Source of the DNA: Nitrospinota bacterium
GTDB taxonomy: Bacteria > Nitrospinota_A > UBA7883 > JADGGD01
Length of the DNA: 14,496 bases
Assembly (NCBI GenBank): GCA_015229165.1
Contig: JADGCD010000033.1
Coordinates: 619 to 15,114 of the forward strand
Direction of reading: 5' to 3'
A program made the translations under genes and the position numbers. The notes beneath the pieces were generated by a model. It was not told the DNA's origin, ran no database searches, and saw only the letters and a list, made by a program, of their open reading frames with translations. The first letter of the stretch is position 1. Each line of letters begins with the position of its first letter. Positions 1 through 6,607 of the stretch are shown one piece after another.

Positions 1-523
1 GGGGAAGTCGACGGGCCTCGTCGGCCGAGTGGGCCAGCGCGTGAAGGTCGGCGTCGGCGCTCCCCACGGCGATGGACCGACCGGTCTGGTGGTCGAAGGC
101 GATGAAGCCGTCGTACCAGCCGATCCGCAGATCCCCCTCGGGGGCCGGGGGGGCCGTGAGGTTGAGCGACGGTTCGCCCCACGGGGCCAGCCCGTAGCCG
201 AGAAAGCCGACCGCCCCGCCGGTGAAGGGGGGGAGATCGGCGGAGGGGTCGGCCCAGGTCACGCCCCGTCGGGTCATCCGCTCGATCCGCTCGAACGGGT
301 CGCCATCGACCGCCTCCTCCCCCGCGCCGTGCCGGAGGCGCCATCGCCCCCCGGCGCCGTCGAGGGTAATCACCGGGCGGCGCATGAGGTAGGACCAGCG
401 GCCATACGCCCCGCCGGGGAGGGAGCTGTCGAGCCAGACCAGCCCCGGCTCTCCGGCGGCGACGCGGAAGAGGGACGCCGGATCGACCGGCGCAAGGGGG
501 CGGTGGCGAAGGGTCAGTTCCAC
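1..523 (-). CDS. pabB: Aminodeoxychorismate synthase component I-like (PabB/TrpE family), N-terminal part
   Basis: The gene runs off the left edge, so only the first ~174 residues are visible. Translation from GTG 523 has the N-terminal subdomain pattern of chorismate-utilising enzymes: a 'WLDSSLPGG' segment followed by 'GRWSYL', a 'DPFERIERM' helix, then 'FTGGAVGFLGYGLAPWG', which matches the conserved (F)xGGxxGxxxY/G block of PabB and TrpE. PabB with its amidotransferase partner converts chorismate to 4-amino-4-deoxychorismate for folate; TrpE makes anthranilate. The 'LDSS' opening favours PabB over TrpE, but the catalytic C-terminal domain lies outside the window, so this is inference. The GTG start is chosen because GGAAG sits 6 nt upstream and no closer in-frame ATG fits. 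It lies 135 nt downstream of lepB on the same strand, with its own possible -10 box in between. Confidence 0.7.
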   Translation of the reverse strand, partial: MELTLRHRPLAPVDPASLFRVAAGEPGLVWLDSSLPGGAYGRWSYLMRRPVITLDGAGGRWRLRHGAGEEAVDGDPFERIERMTRRGVTWADPSADLPPFTGGAVGFLGYGLAPWGEPSLNLTAPPAPEGDLRIGWYDGFIAFDHQTGRSIAVGSADADLHALAHSADEARRLP

Positions 524-555
524 ATGGATCTTCCGGGGGAGTGACGGTCAGGGGA

Positions 556-561
556 AGTATA
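556..561 (-). promoter_or_regulatory. Possible -10 element for the pabB-like gene
   Basis: TATACT on the minus strand lies 32 nt before the GTG start at 523. No good -35 hexamer is present at 16-18 nt spacing, so this would be a weak or activator-dependent promoter. A perfect inverted repeat sits just upstream at 575-600. This is a sequence match only. Confidence 0.3.
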
Positions 562-574
562 CCGCAGGCGAAGG

Positions 575-600
575 TTCGGCCTTGACCTCTTGTGGCCGAA
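575..600. repeat. Inverted repeat upstream of the pabB-like gene
   Basis: TTCGGCC (575-581) and GGCCGAA (594-600) form a perfect 7-bp inverted repeat with a 12-nt spacer. It lies in the lepB-pabB gap, about where the -35 region of the pabB promoter would be. It could be a regulator site or a short stem. No T-tract follows on either strand, so it is not a classic terminator. Confidence 0.3.
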
Positions 601-658
601 GCGGGCAAAGAACGGGGCTCTTCGTGAGAGCGACAAGAGGAAGACCCCCGCAAGGGTG

Positions 659-1348
659 TTACAACGCCCCGAGGCGCCCCACTCCCTCAAGCCCGGCGGA
701 AGGGTAGTAGATGAGGGTCGCTTTCCCCTCGATGTTCGCCAGCGGCACCGGCCCCCACGAGCGGGAGTCGTGGCTGTTCTCCCGGTTGTCCCCCACCACA
801 TAGACCGTCCCCGGCGGCACGGTCTGCGGCCCGGCGGGCGCCGGGCTCCGGTCGGCCAGGATTTCGCTCCACTCCCCCCGCCGCGCCGACGTGGGAGAGG
901 GGCCGGCGGCCCGCTGTCCGTTGACGTACAAAACGCCATGACGGACGGTGATCACGTCTCCCGGCAGGGCCACCACCCGTTTGATGAAGAGTCGCCCACC
1001 GGCGCCGGGAAGGGTGGCCGGGGGGGTGAAGGTGACCACGTCCCCCCGCTGCGGGAGGTCCCAATTGTAGAGGGCGCCGTCGACGAAGGGGAGCCGCAGG
1101 CCGTACCGGGCCTTGTTGACCAGGATGTAGTCCCCCTGCTTCAGGGTCGGCTCCATGGAGCCGGAGACCACCTGATTTGCCTCCACCAGTGTGGCCCGGG
1201 AGAAAAGGGCCAGCAGCAGCGCCAGCAGGGTGGCGGTGAAGAGATCCCGCCCGAGCCGGGTGAGCCGTCGTCCGATACCGTCCATGATCCGTCCGTGGAG
1301 AGGGGTACTTCTCTCCCTATCGGACGGGGGAGGCGGCGGCTTGATCAT
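659..1348 (-). CDS. lepB: Signal peptidase I
   Basis: This is a 229-residue type I signal peptidase, which cleaves signal peptides from exported preproteins at the outer face of the inner membrane. One transmembrane helix lies at about residues 36-50. It is followed by the S26 family boxes: SGSMEPTL with nucleophile Ser64, RLFIKRVVALPGD with general base Lys123, and VYVVGDNRENSHDSRSWGPV (box E, residues 182-201). It is shorter than E. coli LepB and has one membrane segment, as in many other bacteria. Start ATG 1348 overlaps the thpR stop as ATGA, which suggests translational coupling, and a GGAAAG precedes it. The resulting N-terminus begins MIKPPPPP, an odd proline run; an internal ATG at 1285 would remove it and still keep the helix. 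The family assignment is very secure; the start is less so. Confidence 0.95.
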   Translation of the reverse strand: MIKPPPPPSDRERSTPLHGRIMDGIGRRLTRLGRDLFTATLLALLLALFSRATLVEANQVVSGSMEPTLKQGDYILVNKARYGLRLPFVDGALYNWDLPQRGDVVTFTPPATLPGAGGRLFIKRVVALPGDVITVRHGVLYVNGQRAAGPSPTSARRGEWSEILADRSPAPAGPQTVPPGTVYVVGDNRENSHDSRSWGPVPLANIEGKATLIYYPSAGLEGVGRLGAL

Positions 1349-1977
1349 TTCTTTCCGCCGAGTGGGATTGCGGCCAACGGGCGGTAGACCGACCCGTCGG
1401 GGTGGAGGGCGCTTTCGTAGAGGGTGATTCCGGTCACCGGCATGATCCCGGCGCCGACCCCCTTTTTCTCCCGGACGAGCCGGGCGAGCCGTCCCCGGAC
1501 CCGGTCGGTGACGACCCGCCCGACGGTCAGATGGGGGGCGTAGCTCCGTTCGTCCGGGACGACACCGAGCGGAAGGAGTTCGTTCGACAGGGCCTGCTCC
1601 AACCCTTGCGCCTTCCCAAGATCGCCCAATACGCCGAGCCAGAGGACCCGGGGTTTGTCGTGGTTGGGGAAGAGGCCGATCCCCTCGATGGACAGGGAGA
1701 AGGGGGAAACCTCCGCCACGGCGCGGTGGGCGGCGGCGACGAGGTCGTCGATCCGCTCGGGGGGGTTGTCGCCGAGAAACTTGAGGGTGATGTGGAGGTT
1801 CTCCCCCTTCACGGGACGGACTTCGGCGGGGGGGAGGGCGAACGATTCGACGAGGCGGACCACCTCGTCCCGGATCGGCTCGGGAAGATCGAAGGCAAAG
1901 AAAAGCCGTCGGGTCGACGTGACGTCTCCCCGTCGGGGGGTCGTCTCCCCCCCTCCCCGGATCATCCTCAACGCCAT
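1345..1977 (-). CDS. thpR: RNA 2',3'-cyclic phosphodiesterase (2H family, LigT/ThpR)
   Basis: This is a 210-residue 2H phosphoesterase. The two signature HxTx motifs are clear: HITL at about residues 62-65, within 'ENLHITLKFLGD', and HLTV at about 149-152, within 'APHLTVGR'. The spacing and the 'LFFAFDLP' first strand match ThpR, which hydrolyses 2',3'-cyclic phosphate ends on RNA to 2'-phosphates; some relatives were described as 2'-5' RNA ligases. ATG 1977 is chosen because AGGGAG lies 5 nt upstream; a GTG at 1983 would have no spacer. The first ~24 residues before 'RRLFFAFDLP' are extra compared with the usual family start, so a later start such as ATG 1965 is possible. It is the first gene of the pair with lepB, overlapping it by 4 nt. 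Confidence 0.9.
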   Translation of the reverse strand: MALRMIRGGGETTPRRGDVTSTRRLFFAFDLPEPIRDEVVRLVESFALPPAEVRPVKGENLHITLKFLGDNPPERIDDLVAAAHRAVAEVSPFSLSIEGIGLFPNHDKPRVLWLGVLGDLGKAQGLEQALSNELLPLGVVPDERSYAPHLTVGRVVTDRVRGRLARLVREKKGVGAGIMPVTGITLYESALHPDGSVYRPLAAIPLGGKK

Positions 1978-2050
1978 AGCCACTCCCTTGCGACAACGTT
2001 CGCTATACTAGTACGAACGGCGACAGGCGACAACCGTACGGGAGCGACCG
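1978..2050. promoter_or_regulatory. Divergent promoter region between thpR and queF
   Basis: Only 73 nt separate the two divergent genes. It contains a + strand TATACT (2004-2009) lying inside the inverted repeat CGTTCG (1997-2002) / CGAACG (2014-2019). The core of that spacer is an 8-bp palindrome, TACTAGTA (2006-2013). Because the core is symmetric it offers -10-like sequence to both strands. A queF ribosome binding site, GGAG, lies 6 nt before ATG 2051. I see no good -35 element, so promoter activity is inferred. Confidence 0.35.
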
Positions 2051-2485
2051 ATGGACGACGATGCGGCGGGGCTGAAAGCCCTGGGGGCGGGGACCACCCG
2101 CTATGCCTACGACCGGCCCGACGCGGGGCTCCTGGAGGCGTTCGCCAATCCTTTCGCCGACCCGTCGCGCAACCGGGCCGGGGTGGACGGGACCGTCCGC
2201 ATCGAGGCGCCGGAGTTCACCAGCCTCTGCCCCCTCACCGGGCAGCCCGATTTCGCCGTCATAATCGTCGAGTACCGTCCGGACCAACTCTGCGTGGAGA
2301 GCAAATCGCTGAAGCTCTATCTGATGGGGTTCCGCCAGTACGGGGAGTTCCACGAATCGTGCGTGAACCGGATCGCCAACGATCTGGTGGCCTTGCTGAA
2401 ACCGAAGTGGCTGAAAGTGGAGGGACGGTTCACGCCGCGCGGCGGAATCGCCTTTTGGCCGACGGCGGAATATGGGGAACGGTAG
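2051..2485 (+). CDS. queF: NADPH-dependent 7-cyano-7-deazaguanine reductase (preQ0 reductase)
   Basis: This 144-residue protein is a unimodular (short, Bacillus-type) QueF. It reduces the nitrile of preQ0 to the aminomethyl of preQ1 in queuosine synthesis for tRNA wobble position 34. Visible hallmarks are the nucleophile Cys60 in 'EFTSLCPLTGQPDF' with general acid Asp67, the QueF motif ESKSLKLYL (83-91), and F100-H101-E102 for substrate and zinc-side contacts. 'NPF' near residue 33 and 'RGGIAFWP' near the end also fit the family. Start ATG 2051 has GGAG with a 6-nt spacer. No other queuosine genes are in the window. It is followed after 33 nt by an unrelated outer-membrane protein gene on the same strand. 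Confidence 0.95.
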   Translation: MDDDAAGLKALGAGTTRYAYDRPDAGLLEAFANPFADPSRNRAGVDGTVRIEAPEFTSLCPLTGQPDFAVIIVEYRPDQLCVESKSLKLYLMGFRQYGEFHESCVNRIANDLVALLKPKWLKVEGRFTPRGGIAFWPTAEYGER

Positions 2486-2518
2486 GCCCCCGGTCACATT
2501 TTCTGAATGGAGTTTGTC

Positions 2519-3133
2519 ATGAAACGCTGGTTCCTTTCGTTGCTGGTCGCCCTTGCCGTCGCCCCCCCCGCCTTCGCCCAGGAGACGCCCCCCGCCGAAC
2601 CGGCCGCGCCGGTGGTAGCGGCGGAGGAGCGGCCGACGTTCCATGTACTCTTCCTGCCGGGGGTCCGGACCATGGACTCGAACAAATGGAAGATCAGCGT
2701 CAGCGACGGCACCGGCGACGCCTCGCGGCAGACGGTCCTGGGAGGGGAGTTCGACTTCGCCCTCCCCCATTGGCCCGCCGCGTTGCTGGTGGGGGGGGAC
2801 TGGTCCCGTTCGTCGAAGGACGACTGGGGCCGCTCGTCGACCGACAGCGGCAGCGTGGAAGGGACGGTGTGGGAAGGGTACGTCGGCGCCCGCAAATATT
2901 TCGGCAAGAAGAACATCACCCCCTACGCCAATGGCGCTGTGGCGGTGGTCAACTCGCGGCTGACGGGGAAGGGCTACACCACCAGCGAGAAGACCGAAGT
3001 CGGTGTCATGGGCGGGGGGGGGCTGTTGCTGAACCTCGGCCCGTTCTGCATGGGGATCGACGGTCGCGCCCTGCTGGCCGCCGACGTCGGCTCCTACGCC
3101 CAGTTCACCGGCGTGGTGGGGTTCAGCTTCTGA
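2519..3133 (+). CDS. Small outer-membrane beta-barrel protein, function unknown
   Basis: This 204-residue protein has a clear Sec signal peptide (MKRW, hydrophobic core, cleavage after AFA before QETPP at about residue 21). A Pro/Ala-rich linker follows, then alternating hydrophobic/polar segments typical of a small barrel: 'FDFALPHWPAALLVGGDW', 'WEGYVGARKYF', 'ITPYANGAVAVV', 'VGVMGGGGLLLNLG' and a terminal 'AQFTGVVGFSF'. The final aromatic Phe is the usual barrel-assembly signal. I recognise the OmpA/OmpX-like barrel fold but no specific family. ATG 2519 is preferred over ATG 2507 because GGAG (2509-2512) sits 6 nt upstream and the signal peptide then begins MKRW. The coding sequence contains three long homopolymers: C8 (2562-2569), G8 (2791-2798) and G9 (3014-3022). 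A strong terminator follows. Confidence 0.8.
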   Translation: MKRWFLSLLVALAVAPPAFAQETPPAEPAAPVVAAEERPTFHVLFLPGVRTMDSNKWKISVSDGTGDASRQTVLGGEFDFALPHWPAALLVGGDWSRSSKDDWGRSSTDSGSVEGTVWEGYVGARKYFGKKNITPYANGAVAVVNSRLTGKGYTTSEKTEVGVMGGGGLLLNLGPFCMGIDGRALLAADVGSYAQFTGVVGFSF

Positions 3134-3153
3134 CCGGACCCGTCACGGGAACG

Positions 3154-3187
3154 CCGGGGTCGGCCCGATGGTCGGCCCCGGTTTTTT
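3154..3187 (+). terminator. Rho-independent terminator after the small outer-membrane protein
   Basis: Arms 3154-3165 and 3170-3181 form a 12-bp stem, of which two pairs are G-U wobbles, closed by a CGAT tetraloop. Six T residues (3182-3187) follow directly. It lies 21 nt past the stop codon and before the convergent def gene. Confidence 0.85.
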
Positions 3188-3212
3188 GTCGGCCAACGTG
3201 GCAAGTAGCGGC

Positions 3213-3752
3213 TCACTCCTCCTCCCCCCGTCCATAGCGGCGGAACTCGTCGCGGAAGAAGAGCTTCTTCGTGTCGACCAGCCGGTCGACGTACAGAACG
3301 CCGTCCAGATGGTCGAGCTCGTGCTGGAAGGCCCGGGCGGTGAACCCTTCCGCCTCGATGGTGAGCGGTTTTCCGTACCGGTCGAAGGCGTCGATGACCA
3401 CCGCCACCGGGCGGCGGACCAGTCCGACGAGCCCATCCACCGACAGGCACCCCTCGAAATCCTCCGCCGTCTCTTCCGACACCATCCGCAGCGTCGGGTT
3501 GACGAGGACGGTCAGGGGAAACTCAGGAGCCTCCGGGTAACGGGGGTTGTCCCCCCCCTCCACCACCACGATCCGTTTCGACGCATGAACCTGCGGCGCG
3601 GCCAGCCCCGCCCCATCCAACTCCCGCATGGTGTCGATCATGTCGTCAATGAGCCGCTGGATGGCCGGGTCGGCCAAGGTCTCCGGCGACACCCCTTCCG
3701 CCACCCGGCGCAACACCGGATGCCCCATCTGCGCGACTTTCAGGATGGACAT
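3213..3752 (-). CDS. def: Peptide deformylase
   Basis: This 179-residue metalloenzyme removes the N-terminal formyl group from nascent proteins. All three family motifs are intact: GAGLAAPQ (residues 47-54), EGCLS (100-104, metal ligand Cys102) and QHELDH (143-148, metal ligands His144 and His148 with catalytic Glu145). The N-terminal 'HPVLRRVAEGV' also matches. The acidic 'RGEEE' tail is normal for the family. The start ATG 3752 lies 4 nt after the TAA of the NifU-like gene, so the two are almost certainly co-transcribed. Its ribosome binding site is weak (GGGTAAG overlapping the upstream stop), which suggests coupling. The usual partner fmt is not here. It converges on the outer-membrane protein gene. 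Confidence 0.96.
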   Translation of the reverse strand: MSILKVAQMGHPVLRRVAEGVSPETLADPAIQRLIDDMIDTMRELDGAGLAAPQVHASKRIVVVEGGDNPRYPEAPEFPLTVLVNPTLRMVSEETAEDFEGCLSVDGLVGLVRRPVAVVIDAFDRYGKPLTIEAEGFTARAFQHELDHLDGVLYVDRLVDTKKLFFRDEFRRYGRGEEE

Positions 3753-3756
3753 CGGC

Positions 3757-4368
3757 TTACCCGAAATACTTGGCCCGGTAATGCTCCAGCGTCTCGATGG
3801 CCAGGTTCCGGCACCCGCCGCAACCAGTGGCGATCTTCGTCCGCTCCTGTAGCGTCTCGAAGTCGGTGACTCCTTCGAGCACTTCCTCCTCGATCTCCAC
3901 GTCGGTGACGTTCAGGCAGTGGCAGATGGTCTTGGCCGTCTTCACCTCCACCCGGTCCTCTTTCCCGTTCTTGCGGAAATAGTCGTGGATGGCGGCCCGA
4001 AGCGCCTTGTCCCCCAGCACGGAGCAGTGGATCTTGATCGACGGCAACCCGCCGAGCCGGTCCATGATGTTCTCCGGCTTCAGTTTCAGCGCCTCTTCCA
4101 CCGTCATCCCCCCGTTCTCCGTCACCATCTCCGACATCATGGAGGTGCTGCCGATGGCCGAGGCGCAACCGAAGGTTTTCCATTTCAGGTCGGTGATCCG
4201 CTCGTCGGCGTCGACCTTGATCCAGATCTTCATCATGTCGCCGCAGGTGGGATTGCCGACCATACCGACGCCGCTGGCCCCGTATTGCTCCTCCGGCACC
4301 TGCAACACGTTGCGGGGGTTGGAGAAATGGTCCATGACGGTGTCGCTGTAACCGAAATTCGTATCCAA
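3757..4368 (-). CDS. Fe-S cluster assembly scaffold, NifU N-terminal domain plus BFD-like [2Fe-2S] domain
   Basis: Counting from TTG 4368 this is 203 residues. Residues ~6-130 are an IscU/NifU-N scaffold with the three cluster ligands Cys42 (in NPTCGDMM, with Asp44), Cys68 (FGCASAIGSTSM) and Cys115 (IHCSVLG). Residues ~147-190 form a BFD-like domain with Cys149, Cys151, Cys183 and Cys186 (CHC ... CGGC), a second [2Fe-2S] site as in NifU. The C-terminal Nfu domain of full NifU is absent, so this is the two-domain form. It would build clusters with a cysteine desulfurase, but none is in the window. The start is set by AAGGAG (minus strand, 4377-4382), 8 nt before TTG 4368; the nearest in-frame ATG (4335) would remove the first part of the scaffold. 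It heads an operon with def. Confidence 0.9.
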   Translation of the reverse strand: MDTNFGYSDTVMDHFSNPRNVLQVPEEQYGASGVGMVGNPTCGDMMKIWIKVDADERITDLKWKTFGCASAIGSTSMMSEMVTENGGMTVEEALKLKPENIMDRLGGLPSIKIHCSVLGDKALRAAIHDYFRKNGKEDRVEVKTAKTICHCLNVTDVEIEEEVLEGVTDFETLQERTKIATGCGGCRNLAIETLEHYRAKYFG

Positions 4369-4376
4369 CGTTCGAT

Positions 4377-4382
4377 CTCCTT
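4377..4382 (-). promoter_or_regulatory. Ribosome binding site deciding a TTG start for the NifU-like gene
   Basis: AAGGAG on the minus strand is a near-perfect Shine-Dalgarno sequence. Its 8-nt spacing points to TTG 4366-4368 rather than to a TTG at 4389 (upstream of the site) or ATG 4335. Confidence 0.6.
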
Positions 4383-4655
4383 CACGCAAAACTTCAGACG
4401 GGCCGACAGTGGCCCGATGTCAATGGGGAAGCAAGATACAGGCCATCCTGTCCGCTTTAACGCCTTTTGTTATCAGCATCTTTGCGACTTTCCACCCTCT
4501 CGGATTGGAGAGATACGGACAATCGTGACTGAATGACGACACAACGGGACAACCGCGTCGCCACCCATCCATCCCACCAATGTAACGCCAAACTCCCCCA
4601 ACTGGCAACGCACTACCAAATCATGAATAGCAATTATACTATAATAATGCTATAG
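4383..4655. other. AT-richer intergenic region without a convincing gene
   Basis: This spacer between two minus-strand genes is clearly less G+C-rich than the rest, above all at 4621-4660. On the minus strand it holds a TTGACA (4418-4423) with no matching -10. It also has a 6-bp GC hairpin, CGGGCC (4399-4404) with GGCCCG (4411-4416), in what would be the leader of the NifU-like gene. At 4638-4656 an ACTATA/TATAGT inverted repeat lies directly at the end of the kinase gene, with several TATAAT-like strings on both strands. It may hold the promoter for nifU-def and a weak end for the kinase transcript. Confidence 0.4.
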
Positions 4656-6530
4656 TTACCTGTACAAATGGAGCAGCTCCTGCCGGACCGCCTCCACCAG
4701 TCCCTCCCCGCGTCCCAGGTCGAAGCAGAGCCGCACCCCCTCCAGCAGGGCGGCCTGACGGGCGGTGTCGCCGTCGGGGGCGCCGGAGAGGATGACCACC
4801 GGAACGTTCCGCCCGGCGTCGAGATCGCGCAGTCGCTGAATGAGGGCGAACCCCCCTTCCCGGTCGCTGCGGGCATCGACCACCACCATGTGGACGAGCC
4901 ATGCGGAAAGCTCGGGGGCGAGGCTCTCCATCGGGATCGGGGCCACCCGGACCTCCTTGAGGGCTTCAAGGGCGGCTTTGGCGATCCGTTCGCTCTCCCG
5001 GTCGAGCCCCACCAGCGCCACCCGGGGGGACTCCACCGGCAGGGTGATGAAGAAGTCGCTCCCCTTCCCCTCGTCGGAGCGGGCCTCGATGTCCCCGCCG
5101 TGGGCCCGCACCAGCCCGGCGCACAGCGGCAGCCCCAGGCCGAAGCCGGTCTCCCCGGCGCTCCCCTTGGTGCTGGTGGCGGCGGCGGAGTCGAACAGGT
5201 TCGGAATCATCCGGGCTGGGATGCCGGGGCCGGTGTCGGAGAGGGCCACCACATGCTCCGAGTAGGAGGGGAACCAGGCGCGAACCGTGTCTCCCTTGCG
5301 GCAGAACTTGACGGCGTTGGTCACCAGGTTGGCGAAGACCTGCGCCAGCAGCTCCGGGTCGGCGTAGAGGGTGGCGTCCACCGGGATTTCGTTGACGAAC
5401 CGGACCCCCTTGGACTCGGCCACGGTCCGGTGGTCGTCGAAAACCTTCTCCAACAGGGTATAGAGGGAAAAATAGCGGGCCTGCAGGACGATCCTGCCGC
5501 TCTGGAGACGCCCGACGTTGAGGAGCCGCTCCACCATGCCGGAGAGCCGTTGCAACGTGGCCAGCGCCCGGCCGATCAGATCTTTCCCCTCCTCGGTGGC
5601 CGGGTCGATGACCCCCTCGTCGAGGAACCGCAGAAACCCGATAACCCCGGCCAGCGGCGACCGGAGGTCGTGGCTGACCAGCGAGAGGAACTGGTCCTTC
5701 AGGCGGTTGGCCTCTTCGGCGCGCCGCTTTTCCTTGAGGAGCCGCTCTTCGGCCTCCACCCGGGCGGTGACGTCGCGGGCGATACCGGAGACGCCGATGA
5801 CCCGCCCGTCCTGCAACAGGGGGCGCCCGGAGAATTCGAGCATGACGTAGCCCCCCCCCTTCCTGCGGATGCGCATCTGGTTGCGGGGGGGGGCGTCGGA
5901 GGAGAGAGCCCGGTGGAAGGTCCCGTCGGAGAGGGCCAGGTCGTCGGGGTGGACCAGTTCGGAATAGTGGCGCCCGATCCATTCCGCCGGTTTCCAGCCG
6001 GTAATGGTCTCGAAGGCGGCGTTGATGGTGGCCAGCTTCCCCTCGGGGGTGAGGGTATAGACGTAGTCCCGCAGATTGTCCAGCAGGTCGTGGTAGCGCC
6101 GTTCGGTCTCGGCCAGCCGGGTGGTGGCGGAGAGATGGTCGGTCAGGTCGAGCCCGGCCACCACCGCCAGCTTCAGGGCGCCGGAGGGGTCCCGCACCGG
6201 CGCCAGCGACCAGGAGACGTCGGCCCGGGCGCCCTCCGGCGAGCGCCAGACACCGGCGCGGGGGGCGATCCGCTCGGCGCCCCGCCGAACCGCCTCGAAG
6301 GCGTCGGCCGCTTCGGCGGCCTCGTCGCCTCCCATGAGGGTCTCCCAGAAAGGGCGTCCCTCCAACGTGGCGCCGACGACGCCGAGCCGGTCGCTCAAGG
6401 CCCGGTTGACCCGCCCCACCCGTCCGGCGGCGTCGACGATAAGGGTCAGCGCCCCGGTGGCGGCGAAGAGGGCGGCCAGAAGCGCCCCCTCGTCCCCCGC
6501 CCCGAGCGGCTTGTCATTCCGGTCCGGCAT
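4656..6530 (-). CDS. PAS-PAS sensor histidine kinase with degenerate C-terminal receiver domain
   Basis: Counting from ATG 6530 this is 624 residues with no transmembrane helix, so it is probably cytosolic. Order: PAS 1 (~14-134), PAS 2 with PAC (~141-259, 'YHDLLDNLRDYVYTLTPEG' to 'GVSGIARDVTAR'), a short coiled linker, then HisKA with phospho-acceptor His287 in 'FLSLVSHDLRSPLAG'. HATPase_c follows, with N box 'NLVTNAVKF' (Asn405), G1 'DTGPGIP' (432-438) and G2 'GFGLGLP' (462-468). The last ~120 residues look like a receiver: 'MVVVDARSD' offers Asp552 and 'PVVILSGAPD' supplies Ser582. However, the acidic pair near its start is reduced to a single Asp ('LVGLDRES') and the conserved Lys is missing ('LCFDLGRG'). 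Phosphotransfer to this domain is therefore doubtful. No cognate response regulator is adjacent. A longer start at ATG 6578 is possible but has no spaced ribosome binding site. Confidence 0.9.
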   Translation of the reverse strand: MPDRNDKPLGAGDEGALLAALFAATGALTLIVDAAGRVGRVNRALSDRLGVVGATLEGRPFWETLMGGDEAAEAADAFEAVRRGAERIAPRAGVWRSPEGARADVSWSLAPVRDPSGALKLAVVAGLDLTDHLSATTRLAETERRYHDLLDNLRDYVYTLTPEGKLATINAAFETITGWKPAEWIGRHYSELVHPDDLALSDGTFHRALSSDAPPRNQMRIRRKGGGYVMLEFSGRPLLQDGRVIGVSGIARDVTARVEAEERLLKEKRRAEEANRLKDQFLSLVSHDLRSPLAGVIGFLRFLDEGVIDPATEEGKDLIGRALATLQRLSGMVERLLNVGRLQSGRIVLQARYFSLYTLLEKVFDDHRTVAESKGVRFVNEIPVDATLYADPELLAQVFANLVTNAVKFCRKGDTVRAWFPSYSEHVVALSDTGPGIPARMIPNLFDSAAATSTKGSAGETGFGLGLPLCAGLVRAHGGDIEARSDEGKGSDFFITLPVESPRVALVGLDRESERIAKAALEALKEVRVAPIPMESLAPELSAWLVHMVVVDARSDREGGFALIQRLRDLDAGRNVPVVILSGAPDGDTARQAALLEGVRLCFDLGRGEGLVEAVRQELLHLYR

Positions 6531-6596
6531 CGGTCGCTCGCATCGGTTGGTTATCTTTCCAGTGTAGCCCGGATTCATCTTCCCCGCCGTTCGGGA

Positions 6597-6602
6597 TAGA
6601 AT
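6597..6602 (+). promoter_or_regulatory. Possible -10 element very close to the amidohydrolase start
   Basis: TAGAAT ends 5 nt before ATG 6608. If used, transcription would begin at or beside the start codon, giving a leaderless mRNA. That fits the absence of a clear Shine-Dalgarno sequence. The -35 region (TTCATC at 6574-6579) matches poorly. Confidence 0.3.
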
Positions 6603-6607
6603 ATTTC

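Noticed and set aside
1402..3237. Very long plus-strand open frame (611 codons) across thpR, queF and the small barrel gene
   Set aside because: Its product is low-complexity Gly/Arg/Pro text without domains, and it is antisense or out of frame to well-supported genes. Long spurious frames are expected at this G+C content.
4396..4423. Sigma70 promoter with perfect TTGACA (minus, 4418-4423)
   Set aside because: No acceptable -10 at 16-18 nt; the interval is filled by a GC hairpin instead. It is kept only as a note in the spacer entry.
4420..4608. 62-codon minus-strand frame in the AT-rich spacer
   Set aside because: No ribosome binding site, no hydrophobic or domain pattern, and it overlaps the expected promoter region of the NifU-like gene.
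4668..6599. 643-codon frame antisense to the histidine kinase
   Set aside because: Kinase motifs are clear on the other strand; this frame shows no motifs and has shadow-type composition.
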